From the NCBI GenBank assembly GCA_902363835.1, contig CABJBM010000011.1:124001-188000 (forward strand): a stretch of 64,000 nucleotides of DNA. Direction: 5' to 3'. The notes beneath the pieces were generated by a model, which was not told the origin of the DNA, searched no databases, and saw only the letters and a list, made by a program, of their open reading frames with translations. Numbering within the stretch: position 1 is the stretch's first letter; the number at the start of each line of letters is the position of its first letter. This document shows, one piece after another, positions 34,856 through 44,936 of this stretch. This DNA is from Lachnospiraceae bacterium. GTDB lineage: Bacteria > Bacillota > Clostridia > Lachnospirales > Lachnospiraceae. The position numbers were made by a program, and so were the translations under genes.

Positions 34856-35204
34856 GATGCATGAGCTGGATTAGTTTTTCCAGCAGCTCTGCTGAAATCG
34901 AATTCCTTATTTCGATGGAACAGCCACCAAAGCACAGCACGGCATCTGGTCCATTTGAGTTTCCTATAGAAGATACGGTGGGAAGACTGGCAAAGACTGG
35001 AGCGGGAGCGCTTTGCTCCACCCCATCAAGGCAGGCCTAGCGGACACGGCGCAGTCGATAATAGTAATTCGCTTTTGTAATGCCATGATCATGGCACCAG
35101 GCAGCTACAGATACATCTTTGGGACGCGTCTGGCACTCCTGGATATCAGCAGCCCATTGCTGGATACGGTATTCTTCCGCAATCATACTAGTTGTAGAAT
35201 TCAT
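34848..35204 (-). pseudogene. IS66 TnpA (Orf1) with in-frame amber codon
   Basis: The start MNSTTSMIAEEYR follows AGGAGG. The N-terminal HTH reads SVAAWCHDHGITKANYYYRLRR. TAG at 35037-35039 stops the frame, after which it continues in phase as ACLDG...AVLCFGGCSIEI and ELLEKLIQLMHHA, the normal TnpA C-terminus. A single C-to-T change of CAG (Gln) explains it. The gene is 118 codons when joined. Confidence 0.85.
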
Positions 35205-35221
35205 TGGGATCCTCCTGACCG

Positions 35222-35253
35222 GTATTAAAAGTTCAGGACTCAACTTTTAATAC
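35222..35253. repeat. Hairpin upstream of tnpA
   Basis: GTATTAAAAGTT (35222-35233) and AACTTTTAATAC (35242-35253) are exact 12-bp complements with an 8-bp loop. It may be an operator, an anti-read-through hairpin, or part of the IS66 end. Confidence 0.6.
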
Positions 35254-35309
35254 TAAGTAATAATAATTGAGTCCATTATCTCAAAATGGTCAGGAAGAGT
35301 ATAGGTTCT

Positions 35310-36672
35310 GATGACGTATAATTAATTTCGCAAATTCAATTTCATAAAAATAGACATGATCTATAGCCGTTTGGTAGAATTAAGTTACCACACAAAATAC
35401 TCTCAAAGGAGGCTATAGAACATGTCTGATAACATTATACAATTAAACCAGGAACTTATCCATAACGAATTGAAAGATTTAGTACGCAACAGCGTTGAGG
35501 AAACTCTCAATGCCTTGCTGGATCATGAAGCAGAAGAACTTGTTAATGCTGAAAAATATGAGCGATCCGGTGATCGCAAAGGATATCGTTCCGGTCATTA
35601 CAGCAGGAACTTTCAAACCACAGCTGGTGAGGTCAAATTAAAAATGCCAAAGCTAAAGGGTGTTCCGTTCGAAACTGCCATTATTGAACGCTATCGCCGC
35701 AGAGAATGCTCTGTAGAAGAAGCTCTCATTGAAATGTATCTTGCGGGTGTTTCTGTTCGCCGTGTTGAAGATATCACCGAGGCATTATGGGGAACTAAAG
35801 TTTCACCTGGAACAATAAGTAATCTTAATAAAAAAGCTTATGAACACATTGAAACGTGGAGAAGCCGCAAACTTAGCGGTTCTTATCCATATGCTTATGT
35901 TGATGGTGTTTACTTAAAGCGCAGTTGGGGTGGTGAAGTTCAAAACGTCTCTATTCTTGCTGCTATTGGTGTCAATGAAGATGGATGCCGTGAAATCATC
36001 GGCACAGCAGAAGGTATGAAAGAAGATCGTGAAAGCTGGAGGACATTCTTTGTGTGGTTAAAAGAACGTGGCCTGGCTGGAGTGCGCCTAATTATTGGTG
36101 ATAAATGCCTTGGGATGCTTGAATCCATTCCAGAAGTATTTCCGGATGCAAAGTATCAAAGATGTACGGTCCACTTCTATCGGAATATATTTTCGGCCAC
36201 TCCTCGTAATAAGATGAAAGAAGTCTCTATGCTGCTAAAGGCTATTCATGCTCAAGAGTGCAAGACATCTGCAAAAGATAAGGCAAAACAAGTAGCTGAT
36301 AAACTTCGCGAGATGAAATTAGCTTCGGCAGCTAAAAAGGTCGAAGACGGAATCGAGGAAACCCTTACATACATGGATTTTCCTAGCCAGCACTGGACTA
36401 GAATTCGCACCAACAACACCATCGAAAGACTTAATAGGGAAATCAAACGTAGAACCCGGGCAATTGGTGCTTTTCCTGATGGGCAAAGTGCTTTAATGCT
36501 TGTATGTGCCAGACTACGACACGTAGCAGGGACCCAATGGGGTACAAAGCGCTACATGAATATGGAGCATCTGAAAGAAATGGATCTCCAGAACCAGTCT
36601 GATATCATAGCCGGTTGACTACCGGCTACTGAACGGTTGAAATATAATTTGCGAAAAAATCTTGACACTATC
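35310..36672 (+). mobile_element. IS256-family insertion sequence (1,363 bp)
   Basis: It is flanked by direct 8-bp copies TAGGTTCT at 35302-35309 and 36673-36680, as expected for IS256. The inner end sequences share TTTCGCAAATT and TTTCA (inverted at the right end), both starting GAT at the outer edge. It holds one intact transposase gene. Confidence 0.88.
35422..36618 (+). CDS. IS256-family (Mutator-type) transposase
   Basis: 398 residues, full length. DDE residues: YAYVDGVYLKRSW (Asp), RLIIGDKCLGM (Asp) and NTIERLNREIKRRTRAIGAF (Glu), the IS256/MULE signature. The N-terminal region includes ERSGDRKGYRSGHY, typical of the family. An AAGGAGG ribosome site precedes the start. It probably remains active. 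Confidence 0.94.
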   Translation: MSDNIIQLNQELIHNELKDLVRNSVEETLNALLDHEAEELVNAEKYERSGDRKGYRSGHYSRNFQTTAGEVKLKMPKLKGVPFETAIIERYRRRECSVEEALIEMYLAGVSVRRVEDITEALWGTKVSPGTISNLNKKAYEHIETWRSRKLSGSYPYAYVDGVYLKRSWGGEVQNVSILAAIGVNEDGCREIIGTAEGMKEDRESWRTFFVWLKERGLAGVRLIIGDKCLGMLESIPEVFPDAKYQRCTVHFYRNIFSATPRNKMKEVSMLLKAIHAQECKTSAKDKAKQVADKLREMKLASAAKKVEDGIEETLTYMDFPSQHWTRIRTNNTIERLNREIKRRTRAIGAFPDGQSALMLVCARLRHVAGTQWGTKRYMNMEHLKEMDLQNQSDIIAG

Positions 36673-36732
36673 TAGGTTCTGGCTATTTGACGTTTACATA
36701 CAAACAAGCACAAATACCAAAAGCACAAAGCA

Positions 36733-36858
36733 AAAACCCCAGAAACCCTTATTCTATCAGATTTCTGAGGCTTTCATAAAAGAGGCGACAACTAGATTTG
36801 AACTGGAGATCGCTCAAAAAACATAGGAAAAAGGAGGGTTTGGCGTGCCGGGATGGGT
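36733..36858. repeat. Repeat family copy B (about 125 bp)
   Basis: Homologous to 20211-20334, in the same orientation, with identical GATTTGAACTGGAGAT and GTTTGGCGTGCCGGGATGGG blocks and the same hairpin plan (CCCAGAAA...TTTCTGAGG). The remaining gap to 37082 holds only a 12-codon ORF (MYEIAVKACLVS, with GGAGG before it), which may be the start of a lost gene. Confidence 0.55.
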
Positions 36859-37082
36859 TTGCGCAAGCGGGGGGCAAACAACTGTGATTATATGCACTAA
36901 TTTATTGGATTGCAATAATATTGTTACTTTTTTTCTTTCCTAAAGTAACACTCCATCATAGACATAAATTTTCTTTCCATCTTTTCTGACTCAATTTTAT
37001 CAGCTAACTAAGCATGCCTTAACAGCAATCTCATACATCAGGCAACCTCCAAATTTTTCGATTAAATATTCATTACATCAAT

Positions 37083-38168
37083 TTAATTAAAATTGTTTTC
37101 GAACTCATTCCATATTTGATCTGCAATCGCCTTGCCTAAATTAGGTGGTACAGCATTTCCAATTTGTGAACATATTGCACTTTTATTTCCATAAAACACA
37201 AATTTGTCATCAAAGCTTTGTAATCTAGCCGCTTCTCTCGCTGTTATTGATCTGTGCAAGGCAGGATGAGAATTAGTTCCATTAGAAGGAGTGTCAAAAC
37301 GAGTATCTATTGTGGGAGAAATTTCATCCCATATAAGCCTGCACCAGGTTGTGTTATACTGTTGCCGTCCTCTCAGTTCTTCGGGAAGGTACTCTTTTCC
37401 CTTTTCAGGTGGTATCATCATTAACTTTTTTAGCGCGGCTTTAGAATGATTAGTTGCTTTGTGATTATAAAGAACCTGGCAACTCTGCCTCATATCTTTT
37501 TGATATTCGGACTGAGGTTCAATAAGATAAGCAGATTCATCTTCCCCTTCTCCTGACTCAAGATAAGCTAAATCGGAAATTGCATCCCTGGTTGTTACTA
37601 TTGTACCATAACCATGTGGTAAACTAACCTTTTTACTTTTTGAACATAAAAAAATCGCTCTTTCTCTGGATTGCGGAACGCAATAATCTTTTGCATTTAA
37701 AATGCCATAGCTAACATTGTATCCTAAATTATTAATATAATTTAAAATTTCATTTCTAAACCATCCATCAGCTGTAGTTAATATACGCTTTACATTTTCT
37801 ATTACGAAAACCTCTGGCTTTAATGCTTCAACTATCTTCAAATATTCTAAGAAAAGAAAATTTCTTTTGTCTTTCAGTCCCAGCTTTTTGCCCTTCATTG
37901 CAAACCCTTGGCATGGTGGACCACCAATAATCATATTTACTCCTGCTGCTTTACTTTTTTTTATAACATTTTTTCTTATCTCAGAATCTGTAATGTCCCC
38001 AGTTATAACATCTGTATCAGGCATATTCAATTTGAAAGTATTGGTAGCAGCAACATTAAAATCTAAAGCAACGGCTGTCCTAAAGTTTTTATTTTTGTGC
38101 ATTCCATAAGAAAAACCCCCTGCTCCACAAAACAAATCTAAAATTACAAATTCATGTTCTTTACTCAT
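37083..38168 (-). CDS. DNA (cytosine-5-)methyltransferase
   Basis: 361 residues with the C5-methylase motifs in order: I DLFCGAGGFS (11-20), IV GGPPCQGFA with the catalytic Cys86, VI VIENV (122-126), VIII QSRERAIF (about 165), then the target-recognition region and IX-X (AARLQSF; QIGNAVPP). It would methylate a short DNA site using SAM. It lies 20 bp downstream of the N6-adenine methylase gene, in the same direction, so the putative restriction operon carries two modification chemistries. No cognate dedicated nuclease is adjacent other than the PLD-SNF2 protein. Confidence 0.93.
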   Translation of the reverse strand: MSKEHEFVILDLFCGAGGFSYGMHKNKNFRTAVALDFNVAATNTFKLNMPDTDVITGDITDSEIRKNVIKKSKAAGVNMIIGGPPCQGFAMKGKKLGLKDKRNFLFLEYLKIVEALKPEVFVIENVKRILTTADGWFRNEILNYINNLGYNVSYGILNAKDYCVPQSRERAIFLCSKSKKVSLPHGYGTIVTTRDAISDLAYLESGEGEDESAYLIEPQSEYQKDMRQSCQVLYNHKATNHSKAALKKLMMIPPEKGKEYLPEELRGRQQYNTTWCRLIWDEISPTIDTRFDTPSNGTNSHPALHRSITAREAARLQSFDDKFVFYGNKSAICSQIGNAVPPNLGKAIADQIWNEFENNFN

Positions 38169-38188
38169 CTCCTATACTTCCTGTCATT

Positions 38189-41100
38189 TTATTCTTCAGC
38201 ATCCGATAAGCCAACACGATATTTGATTTCATAATTTTTTATGTAATCAAGTTCTAAATCGGTGAGACCATAATGTTTCGCCAACATGGTATCAATCATA
38301 TCGATGATCTCCTTTGACTTTTTCATATAGAATTCATCGTATTCTACTCTACCAGATGTCTTATAATGATATACTCTCCTTTTAGATTTCTTAAGCATAT
38401 CCTCTGCCAATAAATCATTTATTTCAATTAACTTTTGTTCAATTTCATCATTGTTAATTGTAAATCCGAAGTTCTTTATTTCTGGTGCATTTAAATGATA
38501 ACAATCAGATTGAGATACCCACCAAACAAAAAATAGTGAACTGTTCAAAATTGATGAAGCTATAATCATATTATGCTTGTTTGGAAATTCAAGTTTTTTT
38601 AGCTGTGTTGTAACACCAACGCCATCTCGCTCACTACAAAAATATGGTGTAAAAGTATGTGAACGTATCCAGTTAACCGGAGCATTATGATAATAGCAAA
38701 CCTCTGATCCTCTTTGATTCCAGAGAAGAATACTTTCCTTTTGAACTTTATTATAAATATCTGCAAACAAAGGAGACGGCGTTTTAACCAAAATATGCTT
38801 ATACGAATACCCTGCTGTATTATTGTAACAAATATTTCTGAACAACGTAGGTCTCTCTTCTGCATACCATCTTGTATATTTCGTAGCATATTTATCTGTA
38901 AACCACATTGATACAAATAATACTGCAAGTCGGAATTTAACTCCTGGAAACAAACGTGAAGGATTTGCGTCTCCGCTCAAATTCACAATATACCAACCGT
39001 TAAATTTATCATAGAATTTATCTACTAATGGTTCCATTCTTTCTGTACTATGCCCACTTAACGGAACAATCACGCCTAAAACACCTGATGGCTTAAGCAA
39101 ATAATAACATCTTTCCAAAACATATGCATATAAATTGCCACAATTTAGAGTCTCATATCCGTTAATTTCATACTGCTGTTGTGTTGTAGAATACTCAACA
39201 TAAGGAGGATTTCCGATAATTATATCAAAACCTCCATGACCATCCTCTTTCGAGATAATATTGTAGAATTCAGCAAACCAATTGAATGGCTTACTATTTT
39301 TTAACCATTTCTCATACGAATTCTTATCAAGGCCTCCGTCTGTTCGTAGTGTTTTATTTAAGATTTCATCAACTTCTTGTTGCTTTTGATCCAGACTCTC
39401 TTTTATGGATTTTAGACTTAAACGTACTTTATCAGCAGTTAACTGTTTAGTCTTAAATTCTTTTGTCGCTTTTGATAATTCCTGAAGTTTTTGTATTACA
39501 TCCTTCTCAAGTTGAAAATTAAATATTGTGCCAAACAAGCCATTGTCTATTTCGCTTCTTGTTGCATATCCTACAAGTGTATTTCCGCACTTTATATTAA
39601 AATCAATATCTGGTAATGGCTCAATACCAATGTTGACATCGTCATAATCAGGCATTGCTGTAGATACAAGTGTTAGGAACAAACGCAATTTTGTCGTTTC
39701 AACTGCTTCATTCATAATATCAACACCATACAAATTATTTAAAATAATGGATTTAATAATAAAATATTGTTTGTTTGTATGTTCGTTTTTCTTTTGAATA
39801 GTAGTTTCAAATAACTCTTTTGCATTCTTTGGTAATGCCTCTCCAAATGCCAAGAAATCATCCATTCTGCATATACAACTGTCATATAACGGTTCAAGGA
39901 TATTAAGTGCCGCAAAGAGGAATGCACCAGACCCGCATGTTGGGTCAAGTATTGTAACATCTATTATTACTTCGTAGAATGCTCGTACGAATGCTGAATC
40001 ATCAATCGTATCAATTAAATCCTGCATAAACGAACAGATATCAAGATTGTATGTAATAAAATCTTGGATGCTTGTGATTGCTCCATCCTCAATTTTCTTT
40101 TTAATATTTGCATATCGCAATCTTCTTTCTACTACTTCTCTCCATATCTCAGTAGGCATAGCATATTGCTCTTCCGCCACCTCGTTCCATCTAGCTCGCC
40201 GTTTTATTACATCCGGTGCATTTGAATCAATTCCTTTTTTAATATAATCTGGTAATCCAAGCTCTACACCTTTTTTAAGATTTTCAAATATATATTTGTC
40301 TCCACTATTTTTTAAAAATGTCCATACTTCTCTACCAGGAGCAAAAATATCACTGTATTTTTCTTCAACAGCATGTAAAATATATGGTAGAATGCTTTCA
40401 CGACTGATATACTCCGTGATATCCTCCAACGTATAATACGCTCCCATTTCAGATCTTTCGTTGATATACTTTTCAAAAATATATCCTAAAACATCTGGAG
40501 ATATTTCATTACCAGATGCACACTCCCTACTATCTAAGTACCACTCGAATGTATCAAAGAAATTAAATACAGCGCTAAATGCAGTATCATCTATCACAAT
40601 ATTGGGATATTTTTTTTCAAGATAATGTACTTCAAAAATACCACCATTAAGATATGGCACTTGTCCCAGCATTTTGGTAAGTTCTTCATCGTGAGAAGGT
40701 TTTGCCAAGCCATTGTGAAATAAAACAAGAAGGAAATTCCTATAGAAGGAATAAAACTTGTCTTTTCCTTTTTTTTCCACACATTCATTTAATTTATTTC
40801 TTAAATAGTTCTTATCATTGTCTAAAAAACCTCTCTTTTGGATAAAGTAGCAAAACATAAGTCTATTAAGCATTATAGAAGCATACCATTCTTTATCCGT
40901 GCCTTCTTCAACACCTACCATAAAATCGATAAATTTAGAATGCTGTTTTCTAAATCCATCATAAAATTTCTTGGTAACCTTTTCTGTATTAACTGCAAAA
41001 TTGGCATTCATTCTTTGTGTAACGTCAAATATAGTAATATTATTTTGTTCGTCAATATTAAAAAATAATCCTGCTGCTCTCTGATACAACCTTTCAGAAC

Positions 41101-41464
41101 TCTGTGCTATATTGTATATAACTTCTGCTCTTCTTACTTTATTATTGAATCTATGTGAATATAGCCATACCTGACTTGTTTTCGCTTGATTTCCAAAAAT
41201 AATCATATGCTCCTGAACTTGTTTCTTTAATTCGTTGTCAATTCTTGAGCGAACAGAATATGGCGGTATCTTTCCATCCTGCGATCTACATTCAACAATC
41301 ATAAAAGAACTTTTGTGCGCAATAGGGGTGAATAAATAGACCTTATTTTTAATCTCCACTGCCGGAAGATTTATTTTGACATTATCCCAACCAAGATAAT
41401 TAAACAATCCTTTAAAATTAAAAGATTTGATATATTCGTCAAACATTTCTCTTGTAATTGTCAT
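38189..41464 (-). CDS. N6-adenine DNA methyltransferase, large (type IIG/DrmMI-like)
   Basis: 1,091 residues. The methylase core has motif I LDPTCGSGAFLF (about 505) and motif IV IIIGNPPYVEYS (about 750); a helical insert and a C-terminal target-recognition-like region follow. The N-terminal 180 residues (FMIVECRSQDGK, QVWLYSHRF) have an alpha/beta look resembling the nuclease-like N-terminus of Eco57I-type enzymes, but no complete PD-(D/E)XK is clear (ECR instead of ExK). It starts 3 bp after the stop of the PLD-SNF2 gene, so the two are co-translated partners. Role: host-site protection and sequence recognition. Confidence 0.88.
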   Translation of the reverse strand: MTITREMFDEYIKSFNFKGLFNYLGWDNVKINLPAVEIKNKVYLFTPIAHKSSFMIVECRSQDGKIPPYSVRSRIDNELKKQVQEHMIIFGNQAKTSQVWLYSHRFNNKVRRAEVIYNIAQSSERLYQRAAGLFFNIDEQNNITIFDVTQRMNANFAVNTEKVTKKFYDGFRKQHSKFIDFMVGVEEGTDKEWYASIMLNRLMFCYFIQKRGFLDNDKNYLRNKLNECVEKKGKDKFYSFYRNFLLVLFHNGLAKPSHDEELTKMLGQVPYLNGGIFEVHYLEKKYPNIVIDDTAFSAVFNFFDTFEWYLDSRECASGNEISPDVLGYIFEKYINERSEMGAYYTLEDITEYISRESILPYILHAVEEKYSDIFAPGREVWTFLKNSGDKYIFENLKKGVELGLPDYIKKGIDSNAPDVIKRRARWNEVAEEQYAMPTEIWREVVERRLRYANIKKKIEDGAITSIQDFITYNLDICSFMQDLIDTIDDSAFVRAFYEVIIDVTILDPTCGSGAFLFAALNILEPLYDSCICRMDDFLAFGEALPKNAKELFETTIQKKNEHTNKQYFIIKSIILNNLYGVDIMNEAVETTKLRLFLTLVSTAMPDYDDVNIGIEPLPDIDFNIKCGNTLVGYATRSEIDNGLFGTIFNFQLEKDVIQKLQELSKATKEFKTKQLTADKVRLSLKSIKESLDQKQQEVDEILNKTLRTDGGLDKNSYEKWLKNSKPFNWFAEFYNIISKEDGHGGFDIIIGNPPYVEYSTTQQQYEINGYETLNCGNLYAYVLERCYYLLKPSGVLGVIVPLSGHSTERMEPLVDKFYDKFNGWYIVNLSGDANPSRLFPGVKFRLAVLFVSMWFTDKYATKYTRWYAEERPTLFRNICYNNTAGYSYKHILVKTPSPLFADIYNKVQKESILLWNQRGSEVCYYHNAPVNWIRSHTFTPYFCSERDGVGVTTQLKKLEFPNKHNMIIASSILNSSLFFVWWVSQSDCYHLNAPEIKNFGFTINNDEIEQKLIEINDLLAEDMLKKSKRRVYHYKTSGRVEYDEFYMKKSKEIIDMIDTMLAKHYGLTDLELDYIKNYEIKYRVGLSDAEE

Positions 41465-41467
41465 TCC

Positions 41468-44400
41468 TTAATCCGCCTTTCTCATACCCAACGAGCATAT
41501 TATCTGTGTTGGTTTAAAATCGCTATCGTTCTCTTCTGTAATACACAGCCGGTTCTCCTCTCGAAGCATCACCGCTATACCTGCAAAGTCCTCATCCGAA
41601 ACATCGCTTTTTATCTGACGAGCCAATACATCTCTAGCATGCTCACACAAAGGGAATTTATAGATGTCATCCAAAACCCTTTTGTATTTATCTATGTCAA
41701 CTAAATTTTCTGTATTTTCGTCAATAAACCGGTTTATCTTCATATATGCCTTATATCTGATACCTGTTTTTCTACCAAGTGTCCCCATTCCAGTGTATTC
41801 GTCCTTTGAAATTTGCTCAATAGCACTTTTCACAATTTCATGATGATTCTTAATTCTAGGTTGTGCTTCACAGTTATATTTGCATTCTGCTGCCTTCAGA
41901 ATTTGATACTGAGACTGAGTAATAACTCTATGATAAGAATCAACCCATGAAAAGACATCGTTACCCTGTCCTGTCCTTGAATATACTATAACGCTGTCAT
42001 CATCATATGTTTCAGTATTATTTTTAGTGCTAAACACGACATTAGACATTGCCGGAATAAGATGCTTAAGTTCAGGATGTTCATCTGTTGCATTCTTCCA
42101 AATCTGATATGCATAAGACGACAAGTCAACATCTTGATCAGCCTCATCATCAAGAATTCCTGACTTCTCACTATATATATCAGCTATATTTACAGGATCA
42201 CCATCGAAGAATACTTCATCTGATCCAACCACCTCTGCATTTTGTCTTATACGATTTTTTAGCTTATTTCTTAAACCGATAATCTGCTCAATACCATCTT
42301 CCGGTAAAAATGAATAACAAAGTATTTTATCAGAAGTCTGACCAAGTCTATCTACACGACCAGCTCTTTGTACAAGGCGAATTAATGCCCAGGGTAGATC
42401 AAAGTTAACAACAATATGTGCATCCTGCAAATTTTGTCCTTCACTCAATACATCCGTTGAAATTAAAACTCTGATTTCATTTTCTTTCGGTATGTCACAC
42501 TCATTACTTTTTGGGCTAAAACTCTTTACCAAATTCGTTACATCACCAGACTCCCCAGTTGCCATTCCAATATGAGAAACTCCTTGCTTAATCAACTCAT
42601 CTCGAAGGTAGATGGCTGTATCAGAGTATTGTGTAAATATTAGAACTTTATCCTTTTCATGACTTAATGTTAACATTTCCACTAAAGCTTCCAATTTCCT
42701 GTCTCGTACCGGATCCCATGCTGGTACTTTCTTGAGAATTGACAATAATTTCTGGTTATCTTTATTTAAATCATTTGATAAAGATTCATTATTAAACACT
42801 CCTGCTCTCAACCATTGAAAACGCTTATGTTGATTTTTATATATTTCCTCATAGAGTTCCTTGGCCCTTTTCCTAAAATCCTCTTCATAATATACTTTTG
42901 AACTTTCCACATTTATATCCGAGTCAGCATCCTTATCACCATATTCATCAAATTCAGAATTAGATTTATCATCTATTTCAATTGAAACTGCACTACCTCC
43001 AATCGGAATGGGCAGTCCATTATTTGCAGCATATTCGACAATATAGTTCCTTAAAATTAATCTATGTATTGAAAGTATGAATGCAAAACCGCAACTCTCC
43101 AGTCTTTTAAAAAGATTAGTTCGACAGAAACCTTTTGTCCTATGTCCAGCCCTTGATAAATTATCTAGTATGTGCTGTTCTTCAGCAGTAACCTTTTTAC
43201 ACGCCTTTTTATCTATATAATCAAGCATTGTGTATCTTGGTAATGCCAAATCATCTAAAATATCAACGACTTCCGCTTCATATAATTTTGCATACTGATC
43301 ATTCGTATCTTCTATCGACATTGGAAATGTTATTTTTTTAGGAAGTCGATCAGAGAAATAGGAACGTAAACCATTAGAAAATTCTAGATACTTTCTTCCG
43401 TTTGCATGATCCGTATGTGCATAATTATTCTTAATAAAGCCCCTTGTTCGTCTTACAAGATACAATCTCATTAATTCACGCCAATCATCAGCATTCATAC
43501 TTTTTTCAAAAGCAGAAATACTATGAACTGGTATATTATCGTGCTTCATATGAAATTGAACCGATCCACCTAATGTCTCTATATATCTCTCTGGTCCAAT
43601 ACCCAAATCAAGATCTTCAGGAATGAAAAGTTTAAGTTGACTTGCTAAATCCTTATATGACTTATTATAAGGTGTGGCCGAAAGCAAAATTACCTTACTT
43701 TCATTTTCTTCAATATATGCCCTAACGACCTTATAAGTCTTGTTCTCACTGTTTCTGAAATTATGGCTTTCATCTATGATAACTAGCCTATACCGTTTTA
43801 ATGTTACTAGCTCTGAAATTATCATGCTATGTGATAGAACATGTGCATGTAGACCATACTTCTCCACATATCCCTTCCACATACCCACAAGATTTTTGGG
43901 GCATAAAATGAGAGTATTAAGCATAAGATCTTCTTCCATGATCTTAGCAATAGCACAAGCAGTTATAGTTTTACCAAGACCAACAACATCACCTACCATC
44001 ACACCATTACGTTTATGTAAATGCTGAGAAGCGATCAATACCGCCTTCTGTTGAAAATCTAGTAATGTTGTTTGGAATTCACGTGGTAGTTTAAACTCAC
44101 TAATTCCACTTCGCGCTTCCTGCGATAAATGATAAGCCATCTTCATATAAACATAGTATGGTAAAATATCGTCTACTCTTGCCCAACTGTTTTCAATAAC
44201 CTCAATCAGTTCTTTAGTAATATCAATGCACCATCTACTATTCCATCTATGGTCAAACCACTTAGACAGTTTTTCTGCTGCATCTTGTTCGAGAATATCT
44301 ACATTCAATTCTCCTTGGTTCCGTAAACCTGAAAAAGTAAAATTACTACTACCAATTAATCCAACTGCATTTGTGATACTATTTGAAGTATATGAAAGAT

Positions 44401-44845
44401 ATAACTTTGCATGCAACTGATACTCTAAAAATAGTTTTACTACTACTTTACCTGATTTCAATTGCTTAACCAACTTTTTAATCGTTATTTCATCATCATC
44501 AGTAGGTACACCGGCTTCTAACTGTTTTTTTAATTCTTCAGCAAGTTTCCGTTTTATTTTTGATGCCTTTTCATTATCAATTAATTCCCCATCCGGATCA
44601 AGACTATCAATAATAGATTCAAATGGAGTTTTAGTCATACCAACAAGGAGTCGACAATATCGTATTACCTTTTTACCATCTTCACTTACTTCCATTCCTT
44701 CTAAGTTGTCAATATCTTTACATACCGTTTTCCAGCCTCTTATATTAAAGTAGCCAACACAATAATCCACTCTTTTTGCTATATTCAAATGCTGCATTAA
44801 TCCATCGGCAAATTTCTGTCCGATATTATCATAAATTGTAGGCAT
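41468..44845 (-). CDS. PLD-nuclease/SNF2-helicase fusion (restriction translocase)
   Basis: 1,125 residues. N-terminal PLD-like domain: YQLHAKLYLSY (HxK, His145/Lys147) and GLIGSSNFTFSGL (165-168 GSSN), a single-site variant lacking the Asp of full HKD. SNF2 helicase: Walker A GDVVGLGKT (285-292), DESH (358-361), motif III LLSATP, then motifs V-VI (TDVLSEGQNLQ; QRAGRVDRLGQ). The C-terminal 250 residues are unassigned. It would translocate on and cut unmodified DNA. The parts are like DISARM DrmC and DrmD fused in one chain, with no DUF1998 protein nearby. A GGAGG site precedes the start. Confidence 0.88.
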   Translation of the reverse strand: MPTIYDNIGQKFADGLMQHLNIAKRVDYCVGYFNIRGWKTVCKDIDNLEGMEVSEDGKKVIRYCRLLVGMTKTPFESIIDSLDPDGELIDNEKASKIKRKLAEELKKQLEAGVPTDDDEITIKKLVKQLKSGKVVVKLFLEYQLHAKLYLSYTSNSITNAVGLIGSSNFTFSGLRNQGELNVDILEQDAAEKLSKWFDHRWNSRWCIDITKELIEVIENSWARVDDILPYYVYMKMAYHLSQEARSGISEFKLPREFQTTLLDFQQKAVLIASQHLHKRNGVMVGDVVGLGKTITACAIAKIMEEDLMLNTLILCPKNLVGMWKGYVEKYGLHAHVLSHSMIISELVTLKRYRLVIIDESHNFRNSENKTYKVVRAYIEENESKVILLSATPYNKSYKDLASQLKLFIPEDLDLGIGPERYIETLGGSVQFHMKHDNIPVHSISAFEKSMNADDWRELMRLYLVRRTRGFIKNNYAHTDHANGRKYLEFSNGLRSYFSDRLPKKITFPMSIEDTNDQYAKLYEAEVVDILDDLALPRYTMLDYIDKKACKKVTAEEQHILDNLSRAGHRTKGFCRTNLFKRLESCGFAFILSIHRLILRNYIVEYAANNGLPIPIGGSAVSIEIDDKSNSEFDEYGDKDADSDINVESSKVYYEEDFRKRAKELYEEIYKNQHKRFQWLRAGVFNNESLSNDLNKDNQKLLSILKKVPAWDPVRDRKLEALVEMLTLSHEKDKVLIFTQYSDTAIYLRDELIKQGVSHIGMATGESGDVTNLVKSFSPKSNECDIPKENEIRVLISTDVLSEGQNLQDAHIVVNFDLPWALIRLVQRAGRVDRLGQTSDKILCYSFLPEDGIEQIIGLRNKLKNRIRQNAEVVGSDEVFFDGDPVNIADIYSEKSGILDDEADQDVDLSSYAYQIWKNATDEHPELKHLIPAMSNVVFSTKNNTETYDDDSVIVYSRTGQGNDVFSWVDSYHRVITQSQYQILKAAECKYNCEAQPRIKNHHEIVKSAIEQISKDEYTGMGTLGRKTGIRYKAYMKINRFIDENTENLVDIDKYKRVLDDIYKFPLCEHARDVLARQIKSDVSDEDFAGIAVMLREENRLCITEENDSDFKPTQIICSLGMRKAD

Positions 44846-44936
44846 GCCATTCCTCCATCTATACTATCTATATTGCAATTCATTAAAGAACTTATTCATT
44901 CTCATTTTAAATTATATTACCATGCTTTAAAAATTT

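Larger units (their letters stand above)
32573..35253 (-). mobile_element. IS66-family insertion sequence (approximate limits)
   Basis: The three-gene order tnpA-tnpB-tnpC on the minus strand is diagnostic of IS66. I could not identify the terminal inverted repeats or a target duplication, so the limits given are the outermost hairpins. tnpA carries an in-frame amber codon, so the element may be unable to move by itself. An IS256 element begins 57 bp beyond the right hairpin. Confidence 0.75.

Noticed and set aside
20211..36858. Repeats A and B as attL/attR of a 16.4-kb integrative element
   Set aside because: Only parts are identical, the rest has diverged, and no integrase lies inside; recorded as a repeat family instead.
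37083..44845. Complete DISARM system
   Set aside because: No DrmA/DrmB (DUF1998) gene is present; only the methylases and a PLD-SNF2 fusion are found.
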